A stretch of DNA of 64,000 bases from Streptomyces sp. 846.5 (GTDB lineage: Bacteria; Actinomycetota; Actinomycetes; Streptomycetales; Streptomycetaceae): positions 1,550,001 through 1,614,000 of the forward strand of contig NZ_SOBN01000002.1 of NCBI RefSeq assembly GCF_004365705.1. The letters are read 5' to 3'. Within the stretch, counting starts at the first letter, position 1, and every line of letters starts with the position of its first letter. Of this stretch, positions 17,915 to 29,161 are shown one piece after another. The notes beneath the pieces were generated by a model, which saw only the letters and a list, made by a program, of their open reading frames with translations, had not been told where the DNA came from and made no database searches. Made by a program: the position numbers and the translations under genes.

Positions 17915-20556
17915 CCCAGGCCGCCATGCGGGTTGCGCGGCGGAGTCGCGATCCGTGCCGCCACCCCGGGCAGGGCGCCCAGCGGACCGGATCCGGCCGA
18001 CCCCCAGCGGGGCCAGGCACTGACCGGGGCCTGCTCCGGGCGCGGAACCGCGGCGTCCCGGCCGGCGGCGTCCTGTGCGTCGGCGCCCTGTGCACCACTG
18101 CCCTCGGTCCCCGACTGCCCGGTCACCTGCTCCGAGCCGTGTTCCTCGCGCAGCAGCCTGGGGATCTCGTCGGCCCAGCCAAAGCTGTCCGAGGCCAGCG
18201 CGCGGACCCGGACGTTGGACAGGAAGCCTTCCAGGATCTCCCGTTCCCTGGACTTGAGCTGGGCGTGGTCCAGGCCGTCGACGGTGATCGCGGGGGCCAG
18301 GTAGCGGTAGGGCGGGAAGCCGTAGGCGTCCTCGGTGTTGGCGAGCATCTGCTCGACCGCGTCGGCGTGGTCGATGTCCGCCAGGCGCGGGGCGCCGCGC
18401 TGGATCACGAACAGTTCCCGGACCCGGGTGGCGCTGCCCAGCCGGCAGGGCACCAGTCGGTCCACCGTGTACTTGGGCGGCGGCACCACGATCTGCGTGA
18501 TCGCGTTGATGCCCATGATCGGCAGGTTGAACCGGGCCAGCCGCAGCGCGATGGAACGGCCGCCCTTGGAGTGCAGTCGGCTCTGGAACTGCAGGCGCCG
18601 CCACTCCCTGGGCGTCAGATCGTCGGCGTGGACCGCGCGCAGGGTGTGCGAGCTGATGGTGAGCGGCTTGGGGAAGCACACGGCGTTGCCCTGGGCGTCC
18701 ACCACGGTCATGTCGTCGGAGAGGAACGTGCCGCCCTGCTCGCGCAGCAGCCGCAGGATGGTGGCGGTCTTGCCGGTGTCGGTCAGCGCGGACAGCATCA
18801 CCCCGGTGCCGTCCAGCTCGATGCAGGCCGAGTGCAGCAGCATCCGCCCGCGCGCGACCAGTACATGGCGCAGCAGCGCCTCGATCACATTGGTATAGAC
18901 CACGTGTGGGGACCGGGCCAGCAGCGGGCCGACCGTGATGGTGATGGTCTTTCCCAGCTGGACCCGGAAGTTGGCGCCCAGCCGGCCCAGGTGCTCCTCG
19001 TAGCGCAGCACCCGGCCACCCGGAGCCGCCGGGTCGGTGCCGCCGTGCTCGGTCATCGCGGCGCGCTTGCGCGGACTGCGGCCGCCGACGTCGCCGACCC
19101 GTACCGCGATGTCCACGTCGCTGTCGGCGATCCACTGGGCCCGGAAGAACTCCAGCTCGGGCAGCCGGATCTGGGACCCGATGGTGACCGCTCCGGCCAC
19201 GTCGTAACGGTACGTCAGGTAGTTGGAGCGCTTGCGCGACGCCGTCACCGGCAGGCCCGCCGCGGCGGGGTCGGCCGGATCGACCAGAAGCAGCACCGGG
19301 TCGCGTCCGCTCTCGGGCCGGGCCGCCCCGTAGATGACCCGGTCGCTGAGCAGGAAGCGCAGCAGAAACAGGGCCACCAGGGTGGCCCCGTTGGCGGCCA
19401 GGACGCCCACGCCCCAGACCACCAGCAGTTCGATGACCGGCAGCCGGCCCAGCATGAGCAGGTTGTTCATGGCGTAGAAGCGCAGCGCCCGCCCGCCGAT
19501 GGTGCCGTTGCCCCGGCCCCGGTAGACCAGGCCTTCGACCAGCAGGAAGTTCCAGGTCGTCGACGCCTGGGTAGCCAGCGCCGCCCCCACCAGGTGGTTC
19601 AGCCCAAGGACGTGGTACAGCAGCCACAGCGCGGCGGTGTTGACGACCACTCCGGACGCGCCGACCGCCCCGAAGGCCAGCAACCGCCACAGCTGGCGTC
19701 CGCGTTCGCCCTCGGACTGCGGACCGCCCTTGAGCTGTCCGATCAGCCGCTGCCGGCGCAGCCGCGCCACCTGGCGCAGGAACACCAGCCCCTCGCGCAA
19801 CCCGGCCTTGGTGTGCCCGGCATGGCGCGGCGCGAAGTCGTACGCGACCTCGGCGACCCGGGCGCCGGGGTTGCGCAGCAGCAGTTCCAGCAGCACCTTG
19901 AAGCCCTCGGGCCGCATCCCGCTCAGGTCCACCGCCTCCGCGCGGAAGACGAACAGCCCGCTCATCGGATCGCTGACGGTGGCCAGCCGTCGCGGGAACA
20001 CCGACTTCACCAGCCGCGTCGACCCGGCCGAGGCCAGCCCGCGGCCGGCGCTGCGCGCCCCGGCGCCGTGGTCCTGGAAAGCGGTACCCGATCCGGCGTA
20101 ACGGGTGCCGACGACGATGTCCACGCTGTGCCGCATCGCGGTCGCCGCGATCAGCGCGGCCGCCTCCGGTGGATGCTGCAGATCGGCGTCCATCACCATC
20201 ACCCAGCCGCCCCGGGCGTACGCGGCCCCCGCCAGCACCGCTCCGCCCAGCCCCCCGACCCGCTCCTCCGGCGGGCGCTGCAGCAGCCGCACCGGTACCG
20301 GGCACTCCTCGGCGGCGAGCTCGATCGCCTGCGCGGTGTCGTCGTCGCTGTCGTCCACGAACAGGATCTCGGCGTCGAGCGGCGCCAGCACCGGCCCGAG
20401 GCGACCCAGCAGCTCGGTGACGTTCTCCTCCTCGTTCCTGGTCGGCACCACGACGGTGAGTCGGACCGGTGCCGGGCAGGTGGTTGTGGCGGTCGTGGTT
20501 CTGGCGGTCGAGGTTGTGGTTTCGTGCGTGCTGGGACCGAACTCCCTTACGTGCAT
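17911..20556 (-). CDS. Three-part fusion: GT2 polyprenyl-phosphate sugar synthase, GtrA-like domain, HprK-like P-loop domain
   Basis: 881 residues. Residues 31-270 are a DPM1/GT2 transferase (VVVPTRNEEENV, DAEILFVDDSDDDT, VMVMDADLQHPPE, DPMSGLFVFR). Residues 287-412 are a four-helix GtrA-like domain, proposed to carry the lipid-linked sugar across the membrane. Residues 440-800 resemble HPr-kinase-related proteins: a beta-rich start, LHSACIELDGTGVMLSA, a Walker-A-like LTDTGKTAT (591-599) and a Walker-B-like FLSDDMTVVD. GT2-GtrA fusions are known; the added kinase-like part is unusual. The tail (820-881) is low complexity. ATG at 20556 follows AGGGGG by eight bases. It is the first gene of the operon. 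Confidence 0.88.
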   Translation of the reverse strand: MHVREFGPSTHETTTSTARTTTATTTCPAPVRLTVVVPTRNEEENVTELLGRLGPVLAPLDAEILFVDDSDDDTAQAIELAAEECPVPVRLLQRPPEERVGGLGGAVLAGAAYARGGWVMVMDADLQHPPEAAALIAATAMRHSVDIVVGTRYAGSGTAFQDHGAGARSAGRGLASAGSTRLVKSVFPRRLATVSDPMSGLFVFRAEAVDLSGMRPEGFKVLLELLLRNPGARVAEVAYDFAPRHAGHTKAGLREGLVFLRQVARLRRQRLIGQLKGGPQSEGERGRQLWRLLAFGAVGASGVVVNTAALWLLYHVLGLNHLVGAALATQASTTWNFLLVEGLVYRGRGNGTIGGRALRFYAMNNLLMLGRLPVIELLVVWGVGVLAANGATLVALFLLRFLLSDRVIYGAARPESGRDPVLLLVDPADPAAAGLPVTASRKRSNYLTYRYDVAGAVTIGSQIRLPELEFFRAQWIADSDVDIAVRVGDVGGRSPRKRAAMTEHGGTDPAAPGGRVLRYEEHLGRLGANFRVQLGKTITITVGPLLARSPHVVYTNVIEALLRHVLVARGRMLLHSACIELDGTGVMLSALTDTGKTATILRLLREQGGTFLSDDMTVVDAQGNAVCFPKPLTISSHTLRAVHADDLTPREWRRLQFQSRLHSKGGRSIALRLARFNLPIMGINAITQIVVPPPKYTVDRLVPCRLGSATRVRELFVIQRGAPRLADIDHADAVEQMLANTEDAYGFPPYRYLAPAITVDGLDHAQLKSREREILEGFLSNVRVRALASDSFGWADEIPRLLREEHGSEQVTGQSGTEGSGAQGADAQDAAGRDAAVPRPEQAPVSAWPRWGSAGSGPLGALPGVAARIATPPRNPHGGLG

Positions 20557-21073
20557 GGTTGAACCCCCTGGATGAACAGCGGAACGCGTCCGCGCATGGC
20601 TGTGGCCTGCCCGAGGGCATGGCCGCCCCCCGAAGGGCATGACAAGGAGGAAGCGCTGTGACTGCGAGCGAAGTAGCCGCGAGGTGCCGGAAGATCGAGG
20701 GCTCGGCGCACACAGGCGTCATTGCCGGCGCGGCCGTCCATGGACCCGTCAACGGACGAGATCTCAACAGATGCAGTTGCCGATCCCGAAGGACCGGGGT
20801 GGGTGAGCGAAACCGATCCGGATCAATGCGGACCGGCCACGTGCACAGTGCGTCTGGTGCTCCGTCACGGCGGCTGTTCGTGGCGGCATAAGGAAGCTAG
20901 CAGAGGAGGAACACCTCTCGGATGCTTTTCATTCATCTTTTCTTCATCTTTGATGCCCCCCCCATTCACCTGTTACCGGGGAGCCGTAGAGCGATGGATG
21001 GGGCGGATCGACAGCCGGCCGCGTCCCGGCCCGGCACGTCCGGCCGGACGGCTCGTCAGGAAACAATGGCCCC
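20557..21073. other. Divergent promoter region with 11-base repeats
   Basis: This gap must carry the promoter of the leftward six-gene operon and of the rightward YoaK-like gene. At 20931-20952 two 11-base units, ATTCATCTTTT and CTTCATCTTTG, resemble the GTTCAYC direct repeats bound by PhoP in streptomycetes; they lie in an AT-rich patch. A 77-codon rightward frame at 20658 has a strong AAGGAGG site but poor codon bias and no recognisable product, so it is not called as a gene. Confidence 0.4.
20931..20952 (+). promoter_or_regulatory. Possible PHO-box-like direct repeats
   Basis: Two 7-base cores, ATTCATC and CTTCATC, are spaced exactly 11 bases apart, each followed by a T-rich 4-mer. This matches the layout of PhoP direct-repeat units, with a non-consensus first base. 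It lies 122 bases before the YoaK-like gene and 375 bases before the phosphoesterase-containing operon. Confidence 0.3.
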
Positions 21074-21748
21074 ATGAGTTCCACCGCCACCACGCCCCCC
21101 GCCACACCCCCTGCCCGGCCCGGCACCGAGGACGAGCCGGTGCACCTGGTGCTGTCCGCAGCCTCCGGGGCCGCCGACGCCTTCGCGTTCCTCTGCCTGG
21201 GCAAGGTCTTCGCCGGGGTGATGACCGGGAACCTGGTCCTGGTCGGAGCCTCGATCGGGTCCGGCGACCACCGGGTGGTGCCCAGGGCCCTGGCCTCGCT
21301 GGCCGGATACGGGCTCGGCGCCGCGGCGGCGGGCCGGGCCCGGCCCCGGGTGGCGGTGCGCACCCTGCTGGCAGCCGGGACCGGGCTGCTCGCGGCGACC
21401 GCGGCGGCCTGGGCGCTGGGGTCCGGCCGGGCACCGCAGGCCCAGCTGGTGCTGATCGTCGCGGTGGCTCTGGCCATGGGCCTGCAGGCGCAGACCTGGG
21501 CGGTGCCCACGACCTACTTCACCGGCACCTACACCGGCCTGCTGGGCCGGGCCGGGCGGCGGCAGCTGCTCCGCCAGGACCGCTGGCCGGCCGTCCGCCT
21601 GGCGGCGGTGGTCGTCGGCGCCACCGCCACCTCGCTGGTCGACTGGTGCTGCCCGTCCGCCGCCGGCGCTGTCACCGCTGCGCTCTCCGCCCTGGCGCTG
21701 GCGCTGGCCCATGCGCGGCAACGCAGCAGGGCCCCGCGCGACATGTGA
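21074..21748 (+). CDS. YoaK/DUF1275-family membrane protein
   Basis: 224 residues with about six transmembrane helices. The N-terminal half has the family signature SGAADAFAFLCLGKVFAGVMTGNLVLVGASIG, and the second half has LAMGLQAQTWAVPTTYFTGTYTGLLG. Members are small integral proteins of unknown function, sometimes suspected of transport. A 20-residue Thr/Pro tail precedes the first helix. The ribosome site is weak (AGGAA, 11 bases). The stop codon lies inside a Crp-like palindrome that probably serves the next gene. Confidence 0.85.
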   Translation: MSSTATTPPATPPARPGTEDEPVHLVLSAASGAADAFAFLCLGKVFAGVMTGNLVLVGASIGSGDHRVVPRALASLAGYGLGAAAAGRARPRVAVRTLLAAGTGLLAATAAAWALGSGRAPQAQLVLIVAVALAMGLQAQTWAVPTTYFTGTYTGLLGRAGRRQLLRQDRWPAVRLAAVVVGATATSLVDWCCPSAAGAVTAALSALALALAHARQRSRAPRDM

Positions 21749-21759
21749 CCTGGATCACA
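21744..21759. promoter_or_regulatory. Crp/FNR-type palindrome TGTGA-N6-TCACA
   Basis: TGTGACCTGGATCACA matches the Crp consensus exactly and sits 74 bases before the NDH-2-like gene, overlapping the stop of the YoaK-like gene. A further CACATGTCAC lies about ten bases downstream. Actinobacterial Crp proteins bind this consensus. Confidence 0.6.
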
Positions 21760-21833
21760 TCATCCACATGTCACGATCGCCACTCCGGCATCCGTCCTGG
21801 GCCTGTCACTGAGATTCAAACAGGGAGACGGAC

Positions 21834-23009
21834 ATGAACAAGATCGTGATTCTCGGCGCCGGGTACGCGGGCATGGCGACCGCGATGAGCCTGGCCGCCC
21901 GCACCCGCAAGCGCGAGGACGTGCACATCACCCTGGTCAACGCGCAGCGCCGGTTCACCGAACGGCTGCGGCTGCACCAGACCGCGTCCGGCCGGGAGTT
22001 GACGAACCTTCAGATCCCGGAGCTGGTCGCCGGCACCGGCATCGAGTTCGTCGAGGGCTGGGTGACCGCCGTCGACGCGGAGGCGCGGACCGTGCGCGTC
22101 GACGACGAACGCTCCCTGCCCTACGACACCCTGGTGTACGCCCTGGGCAGCGTCGCCGACACCGACACGGTGCCCGGCGTCGACGAGCACGCGCACACCC
22201 TCTACGGCGCCGCCGGGGCCGCGTCCCTGGCCGCGACGCTGGGGCGGCTCGGCGCGGGCGCGACCGTGGTCGTCGCCGGCAGCGGGCTGACCGGCGTCGA
22301 GGCCGCCGCTGAGATCGCCGAACAGCACCCGGCGCTCACCGTCCTGCTGCTGGGACGGGCCGAACCCGGGTCGATGATGGGGGCCAAGGCTCGGGCCTAC
22401 CTGCAGGGCGCGCTCCAGCGGCTCGGCGTGCGGGTACGCACCGGCGTGGAGATCGCCAAGGTGCTGCCCGGCGGCGTCGAGCTGGTCGGCGGAGAGCACA
22501 TCGCCGCCGACGCGGTGCTGTGGACCACCGGGATCCGGATGTCGCCGCTGGCGGCGGCCGCCGGGCTGACCGTCGACGGCCAGGGCCGGATCGTGACCGA
22601 CAGCCGGCTGCGCTCGGTCTCCCACCCCACCGTCCACGCCGTCGGCGACGCGGCCGCGATCCGGCAGAACTACGGTGTCATCCACGGCACTTGCCAGAGC
22701 GGCATGCCGACCGGCGCCTACACGGCGGCCGCGATCGCCGACCAACTGAAGGGCCGTCGGACCAAGCCGTTCCGGTTCGGATACCTGCACCAGCCGGTCA
22801 GCCTGGGCCGCCACGACGCGGTGGTCCAGTTCACCCGCGCCGACGACACCCCCGGACGGTTCCTGCTCACCGGCCGGAGCGCGGTGGTCTACAAGGAGAC
22901 CGTGAGCAGCGCCCCTTGGGGCGTCTACGGCCGGATCCGGAAGTACGGCGCGGGCACCGCGGCTCTGTGGCGCAAGGGCGGTCGCAGCACTAAGATCGCC
23001 CAGTCGTGA
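21834..23009 (+). CDS. NDH-2-like FAD/NAD(P)-dependent oxidoreductase
   Basis: 391 residues of the pyridine nucleotide-disulphide/NDH-2 superfamily. The FAD site is IVILGAGYAGMATAMSLA (4-21), the second nucleotide site is VVVAGSGLTGVEAAAEIA, and the FAD ribityl motif is HPTVHAVGDAAAI. No CxxxxC redox pair is seen, which favours an NADH:quinone or similar reductase over a disulphide enzyme. AGGGAG precedes the ATG. The stop overlaps the ECF41 sigma factor start by four bases, so the oxidoreductase is the linked partner gene of the sigma factor, as is common for ECF41. Confidence 0.88.
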   Translation: MNKIVILGAGYAGMATAMSLAARTRKREDVHITLVNAQRRFTERLRLHQTASGRELTNLQIPELVAGTGIEFVEGWVTAVDAEARTVRVDDERSLPYDTLVYALGSVADTDTVPGVDEHAHTLYGAAGAASLAATLGRLGAGATVVVAGSGLTGVEAAAEIAEQHPALTVLLLGRAEPGSMMGAKARAYLQGALQRLGVRVRTGVEIAKVLPGGVELVGGEHIAADAVLWTTGIRMSPLAAAAGLTVDGQGRIVTDSRLRSVSHPTVHAVGDAAAIRQNYGVIHGTCQSGMPTGAYTAAAIADQLKGRRTKPFRFGYLHQPVSLGRHDAVVQFTRADDTPGRFLLTGRSAVVYKETVSSAPWGVYGRIRKYGAGTAALWRKGGRSTKIAQS

Positions 23010-23935
23010 CCACCACCGACGACCAGCAGATCTTCGCCGACCACCGGAACCTCCTGTTCTCGGTCGCCTACCGGCTCCTCGGCACCGCCATGGACGCCGA
23101 GGACGTGGTCCAGGACGCCTGGTTCAAGTGGTCGGCGGCGGACCGCTCGCAGGTCGCCGATCCCAAGGCCTACTTGGCCAGGATCGCCACCAATCTGGCG
23201 ATGGACCGGCTGCGTTCGGTCCAGCGCAAGCGGGAGGCCTACGTCGGCCCGTGGCTTCCGGAGCCGATCCTGACCACGGTGGACACCGGCGCCGCCGACA
23301 CCCTGGAATCCGTGGAACGCGCCGACTCGGTGTCCACGGCGATGCTGGTCGTGCTGGAATCACTCAGCCCGCTGGAACGGGCGGTGTTCGTACTGAAGGA
23401 GGTCTTCGCCTTCAGCTACGCGGAGATCGCCGACATCGTCGAACGGTCCGAGCCGGCCGTGCGCCAGGCCGGGCACCGGGCCCGGGAGCACGTCCAGGCC
23501 CGGCGGCCCAGGTACACCGGGGCCACCGCCGCCAGGCAGGAGGCCACCGAGCGATTCCTGGCCGCGTCCACCGGCGGCGACATCAACGCGCTGATGGAAC
23601 TGCTCGCCCCCGGCGTCACGCTGTGGACCGACGGCGGCGGCAAGGTCCGCCAGGCGCTGCACCCGGTCGAGGGCTCGGCCAAGGTCGCCGCCTGGATGGC
23701 CGGCGTCTCCCGCCGCCGTTCCTACGAGGGCGTCGACATCAGCGACATGACGATCGCCTTCGTCCAGATCAACGGCGGCCCCGGCATCACCTTCACCGGC
23801 GCCGGCCGGGTCATCGCCGTCATGGCCGTCGACCTGGACGCCGACGGCCGGATCCGCACCGTCTACAACATCGCCAACCCGGACAAGCTCCACGCCGTCG
23901 CCGGGGGCAGCCTCCACGACATGGACCCGCGCTGA
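23006..23935 (+). CDS. sigJ: ECF41-type RNA polymerase sigma factor with SnoaL-like tail
   Basis: 309 residues: sigma region 2 (9-75; AEDVVQDAWFKW), a linker with WLPEP at 83-87, sigma region 4 (about 110-165; SYAEIADIVERSEPAVRQAGHRAREHV) and a SnoaL-like C-terminal domain with DGGGK at 209-213 and NPDKL at 291-295. WLPEP, DGGGK and NPDKL are the diagnostic ECF41 motifs; the C-terminal domain replaces a separate anti-sigma factor and tunes activity. It is co-translated with an oxidoreductase, one of the three classic ECF41 partners, and would be expected to drive its own two-gene operon. Confidence 0.92.
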   Translation: MTTTDDQQIFADHRNLLFSVAYRLLGTAMDAEDVVQDAWFKWSAADRSQVADPKAYLARIATNLAMDRLRSVQRKREAYVGPWLPEPILTTVDTGAADTLESVERADSVSTAMLVVLESLSPLERAVFVLKEVFAFSYAEIADIVERSEPAVRQAGHRAREHVQARRPRYTGATAARQEATERFLAASTGGDINALMELLAPGVTLWTDGGGKVRQALHPVEGSAKVAAWMAGVSRRRSYEGVDISDMTIAFVQINGGPGITFTGAGRVIAVMAVDLDADGRIRTVYNIANPDKLHAVAGGSLHDMDPR

Positions 23936-23966
23936 GGCCGCCCCCGTCCCGCTACGCCCCGTCCCG

Positions 23967-25238
23967 CTACACCGCCAGCTGCTGCTCGTACCCGACCACC
24001 CGCACGCAGGCAGTCAGGCCGAGGATCGCCTGCTCCAGCTCCTCCAGGGTCGGATAGCTGGGCGCGATCCGGATCACCGCGTCGCGCGGGTCGTCGCCGT
24101 ACGGGTGGGTGGCGCCGGCCGGGGTGAGCACGATTCCGGCTCCGGCGGCGCGGCGGACGACCTCCTTCGCGCACCCCTCCGCGACCTCAAGGCTGACGAA
24201 GTAGCCGCCCTTGGGGGTCGTCCAGGCAGCCAGGCCGGTGCCGCCCAGCTCGGCCTCCAGGATGCGCTGCACCGCCTCGAACTTCGGCTGCAGCAGGGCC
24301 CGCTGACGCTCCATGTGGGCCCGCACACCGTCCGCGTCCCGCAGGAACAGCACATGCCGCAGCTGGTTGACCTTGTCGGGCCCGATGGACCGCTTGGCGT
24401 TGTTGCCCAGCAGCCACTGCACATTGGCGGCCGAGGCGCCGAAGAAGGCCACACCCGCGCCGGCCACCGTGATCTTGGAGGTCGAGCCGAAGACGAACAC
24501 CCGGTCCGGGTTGCCCGCGGCCTCGCAGGCCGCCAGCAGGTCGGCGATCTCCACCTGCTCGTCGGTGAGGTGGTGCGCGGCGTAGGCGTTGTCCCAGAAG
24601 ACCCGGAAGTCGGGGGCGGCGGTCTGCATCGCGGCCAGCCGGGCCACGGTCTCGTCGCTGTAGCAGGTCCCGTCCGGGTTGCTGTACTTCGGGACGCACC
24701 AGATGCCCTTGACCGACGCGTTCTCGGCGACCAGCGCCTCCACCACGTCCATGTCCGGCCCGGACTCCGTCATCGGCACCGGGACCATGTCGATTCCGAA
24801 GCGCTCGCAGAGCGCGAAGTGGCGGTCGTAGCCGGGGACCGGGCAGAGGAAGGTGATCGGCTCCTGGTCCACCCAGCGGGAGTCGGCCCCGGGCACCTTG
24901 CTGAGCAACGCGTGCACCAGGCAGTCGTGCATCAGCTCCAGGCTGGAGTTCCCCGCCGCGAGCAACTGCGGCACCGGCACCTGCAGCACCCCGGCGAAGA
25001 TCTCCCGGAGCTCGGCCAGCCCCTGCAGCCCGCCGTAGTTGCGAACGTCGGTGCCGTCGGCGGAGGTGTGCCGGCCGCCGGGCAGGCTCAGCAGGTCGTC
25101 GGAGAGGTCGAGCTGCGCCGGGGCCGGCTTGCCCCGGGTGAGGTCCAGCGACAGCCCACGGCCCGCCAGCACCTCGTAGTCCTTGCGAGCGCGGTCGAGG
25201 AGATCATCCAGGGTGGCGGAGCTCAACTCGGTGGTCAT
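23967..25238 (-). CDS. AspB-type (class I, PF12897-like) aminotransferase
   Basis: 423 residues of the PLP fold-type I group represented by the actinobacterial aspartate aminotransferase. LSLDLTRGKPAPAQLDLSDDLL is the family start, and GNSSLELMHDCLVHALL, CPVPGYDRHFALCERFGI, WDNAYAAHH and FGSTSKITVAGAGVAFFG (Schiff-base Lys) line the cofactor site; RIAPSYPTLEEL near the end supplies the substrate-carboxylate Arg. It should exchange amino groups between aspartate or a similar acid and 2-oxoglutarate. ATG at 25238 follows AGAGGA; upstream in-frame codons lack a site and are odd in composition. It stands alone, convergent with the sigma factor. Confidence 0.88.
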   Translation of the reverse strand: MTTELSSATLDDLLDRARKDYEVLAGRGLSLDLTRGKPAPAQLDLSDDLLSLPGGRHTSADGTDVRNYGGLQGLAELREIFAGVLQVPVPQLLAAGNSSLELMHDCLVHALLSKVPGADSRWVDQEPITFLCPVPGYDRHFALCERFGIDMVPVPMTESGPDMDVVEALVAENASVKGIWCVPKYSNPDGTCYSDETVARLAAMQTAAPDFRVFWDNAYAAHHLTDEQVEIADLLAACEAAGNPDRVFVFGSTSKITVAGAGVAFFGASAANVQWLLGNNAKRSIGPDKVNQLRHVLFLRDADGVRAHMERQRALLQPKFEAVQRILEAELGGTGLAAWTTPKGGYFVSLEVAEGCAKEVVRRAAGAGIVLTPAGATHPYGDDPRDAVIRIAPSYPTLEELEQAILGLTACVRVVGYEQQLAV

Positions 25239-25375
25239 CGTTTTCCTCTCGCAGGGCCCGCACGCGCGCGGGTGACACCTGCCGAGCATACAAAGCGGCG
25301 GACGCGGCCGAACCGCAGGGCGTCCCGGCTAAAACCACTGGCTTCGCCACCAGCCCCTTTGCTTGGATTGCCGGC

Positions 25376-25807
25376 ATGACCAACGACCTGCCCGACGGCT
25401 ACGAGATCTCCACCGACCCCGCCCGGCTGGACCCCGGCCTGATCCATCAGTGGCTGTCGCAGGACGCCTACTGGGCCATCGGCCGCGCCCGCGAGAAGCA
25501 GGACACCGCCATCGCGAACTCGCTCAACTTCGGCGTCTACGACCTCGCCTCGGACGCCCAGGTCGGCTACGCCCGCATCGTCACCGACCGCTGCACCTTC
25601 GCCTGGCTCTGCGACGTCTACATGGCCCGCGAGGTCCGCGGCAAGGGCCTGGGCACCGCCCTGGTCGCTGCCGTCCGCGACGAACTGGCCGCTTACGGTC
25701 TGCGCCGGATCATGCTGGCCACCGCGGACGCGCACGCCGTGTACGCCAAGGTCGGCTTCGCCCCGCTGGCCGCGCCGGAGAAGTGGATGACGCTCGGCGA
25801 GCAGTGA
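25376..25807 (+). CDS. GNAT-family N-acetyltransferase
   Basis: 143 residues of a single GNAT domain: YARIVTDRCTFAWLCDVYM is the central sheet, and VRGKGLGTALVAAVRDELAAYGLRRIMLAT is the acetyl-CoA pyrophosphate loop and following helix, closing with AHAVYAKVGFAPL. It acetylates an unknown amine. It is divergent from the aminotransferase, 137 bases apart, with no strong ribosome site. Confidence 0.88.
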   Translation: MTNDLPDGYEISTDPARLDPGLIHQWLSQDAYWAIGRAREKQDTAIANSLNFGVYDLASDAQVGYARIVTDRCTFAWLCDVYMAREVRGKGLGTALVAAVRDELAAYGLRRIMLATADAHAVYAKVGFAPLAAPEKWMTLGEQ

Positions 25808-25853
25808 GCAGGGCGGCTCGAGCGACGGCGCTGCGCATACCCGCAGCGCGGAG

Positions 25854-25982
25854 TCATGCGCTCTGCTTGCCCGTGATCCGGGTGCCCGCGGCGCGCGGGA
25901 CGACGATGGTGCCGCTGCCGGGGGTGAGGCGGCGGAGCGGGGCCTCCCCGGGGCGCTTCGACGCTGCGTTGATGAGGATCAT
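25854..25982 (-). CDS. Putative 42-residue peptide
   Basis: A short minus-strand frame beginning MILINAASKRPGEAPLRRLT and ending RITGKQSA. Forty of 43 codons end in G or C, matching real genes here, and GGGAG lies eight bases before the ATG. The product is basic, with no signal peptide, membrane segment or Cys. No family is recognised and no modifying enzyme is adjacent, so calling it a peptide-product precursor would be speculation. It lies between GNAT and the lacZ terminator. Confidence 0.45.
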   Translation of the reverse strand: MILINAASKRPGEAPLRRLTPGSGTIVVPRAAGTRITGKQSA

Positions 25983-26080
25983 GGTGGGGCTCCCGTCAGC
26001 TGATGCGTTCTGGCTTCCGGTTTGACGCTATTCGCGATGCATGAGAGGGACGTGAGGGTTCCGTCCCAGGTCGGATGAGG

Positions 26081-26114
26081 ACGTCGGCGAACGGGGCGAC
26101 CCGTTCGCCGACGT
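26081..26114. terminator. Strong hairpin terminator of lacZ
   Basis: Perfect 15-bp arms (ACGTCGGCGAACGGG and its complement) enclose a GCGA loop, 15 bases after the lacZ stop. No U-run follows, which is usual for high-GC actinomycete terminators. Confidence 0.75.
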
Positions 26115-26129
26115 GGCGTCAGGACGGCT

Positions 26130-29108
<2,979 letters not shown>

Positions 29109-29161
29109 TCACCCCCGGCCGCGGCACCGGCACCCTCCCGTCTCATCCCCTGACCAGCGGT

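Noticed and set aside
20658-20891. A 77-codon rightward frame with a strong AAGGAGG site
   Set aside because: Third-position base use is unlike genes here and no domain or homology pattern is seen; kept only as a note in the intergenic entry.
23939-23981. Direct repeat CCCCGTCCCGCTAC next to the sigma factor stop
   Set aside because: Two adjacent short copies only; the second lies at the 3' end of the aminotransferase and gives no sign of regulatory use.
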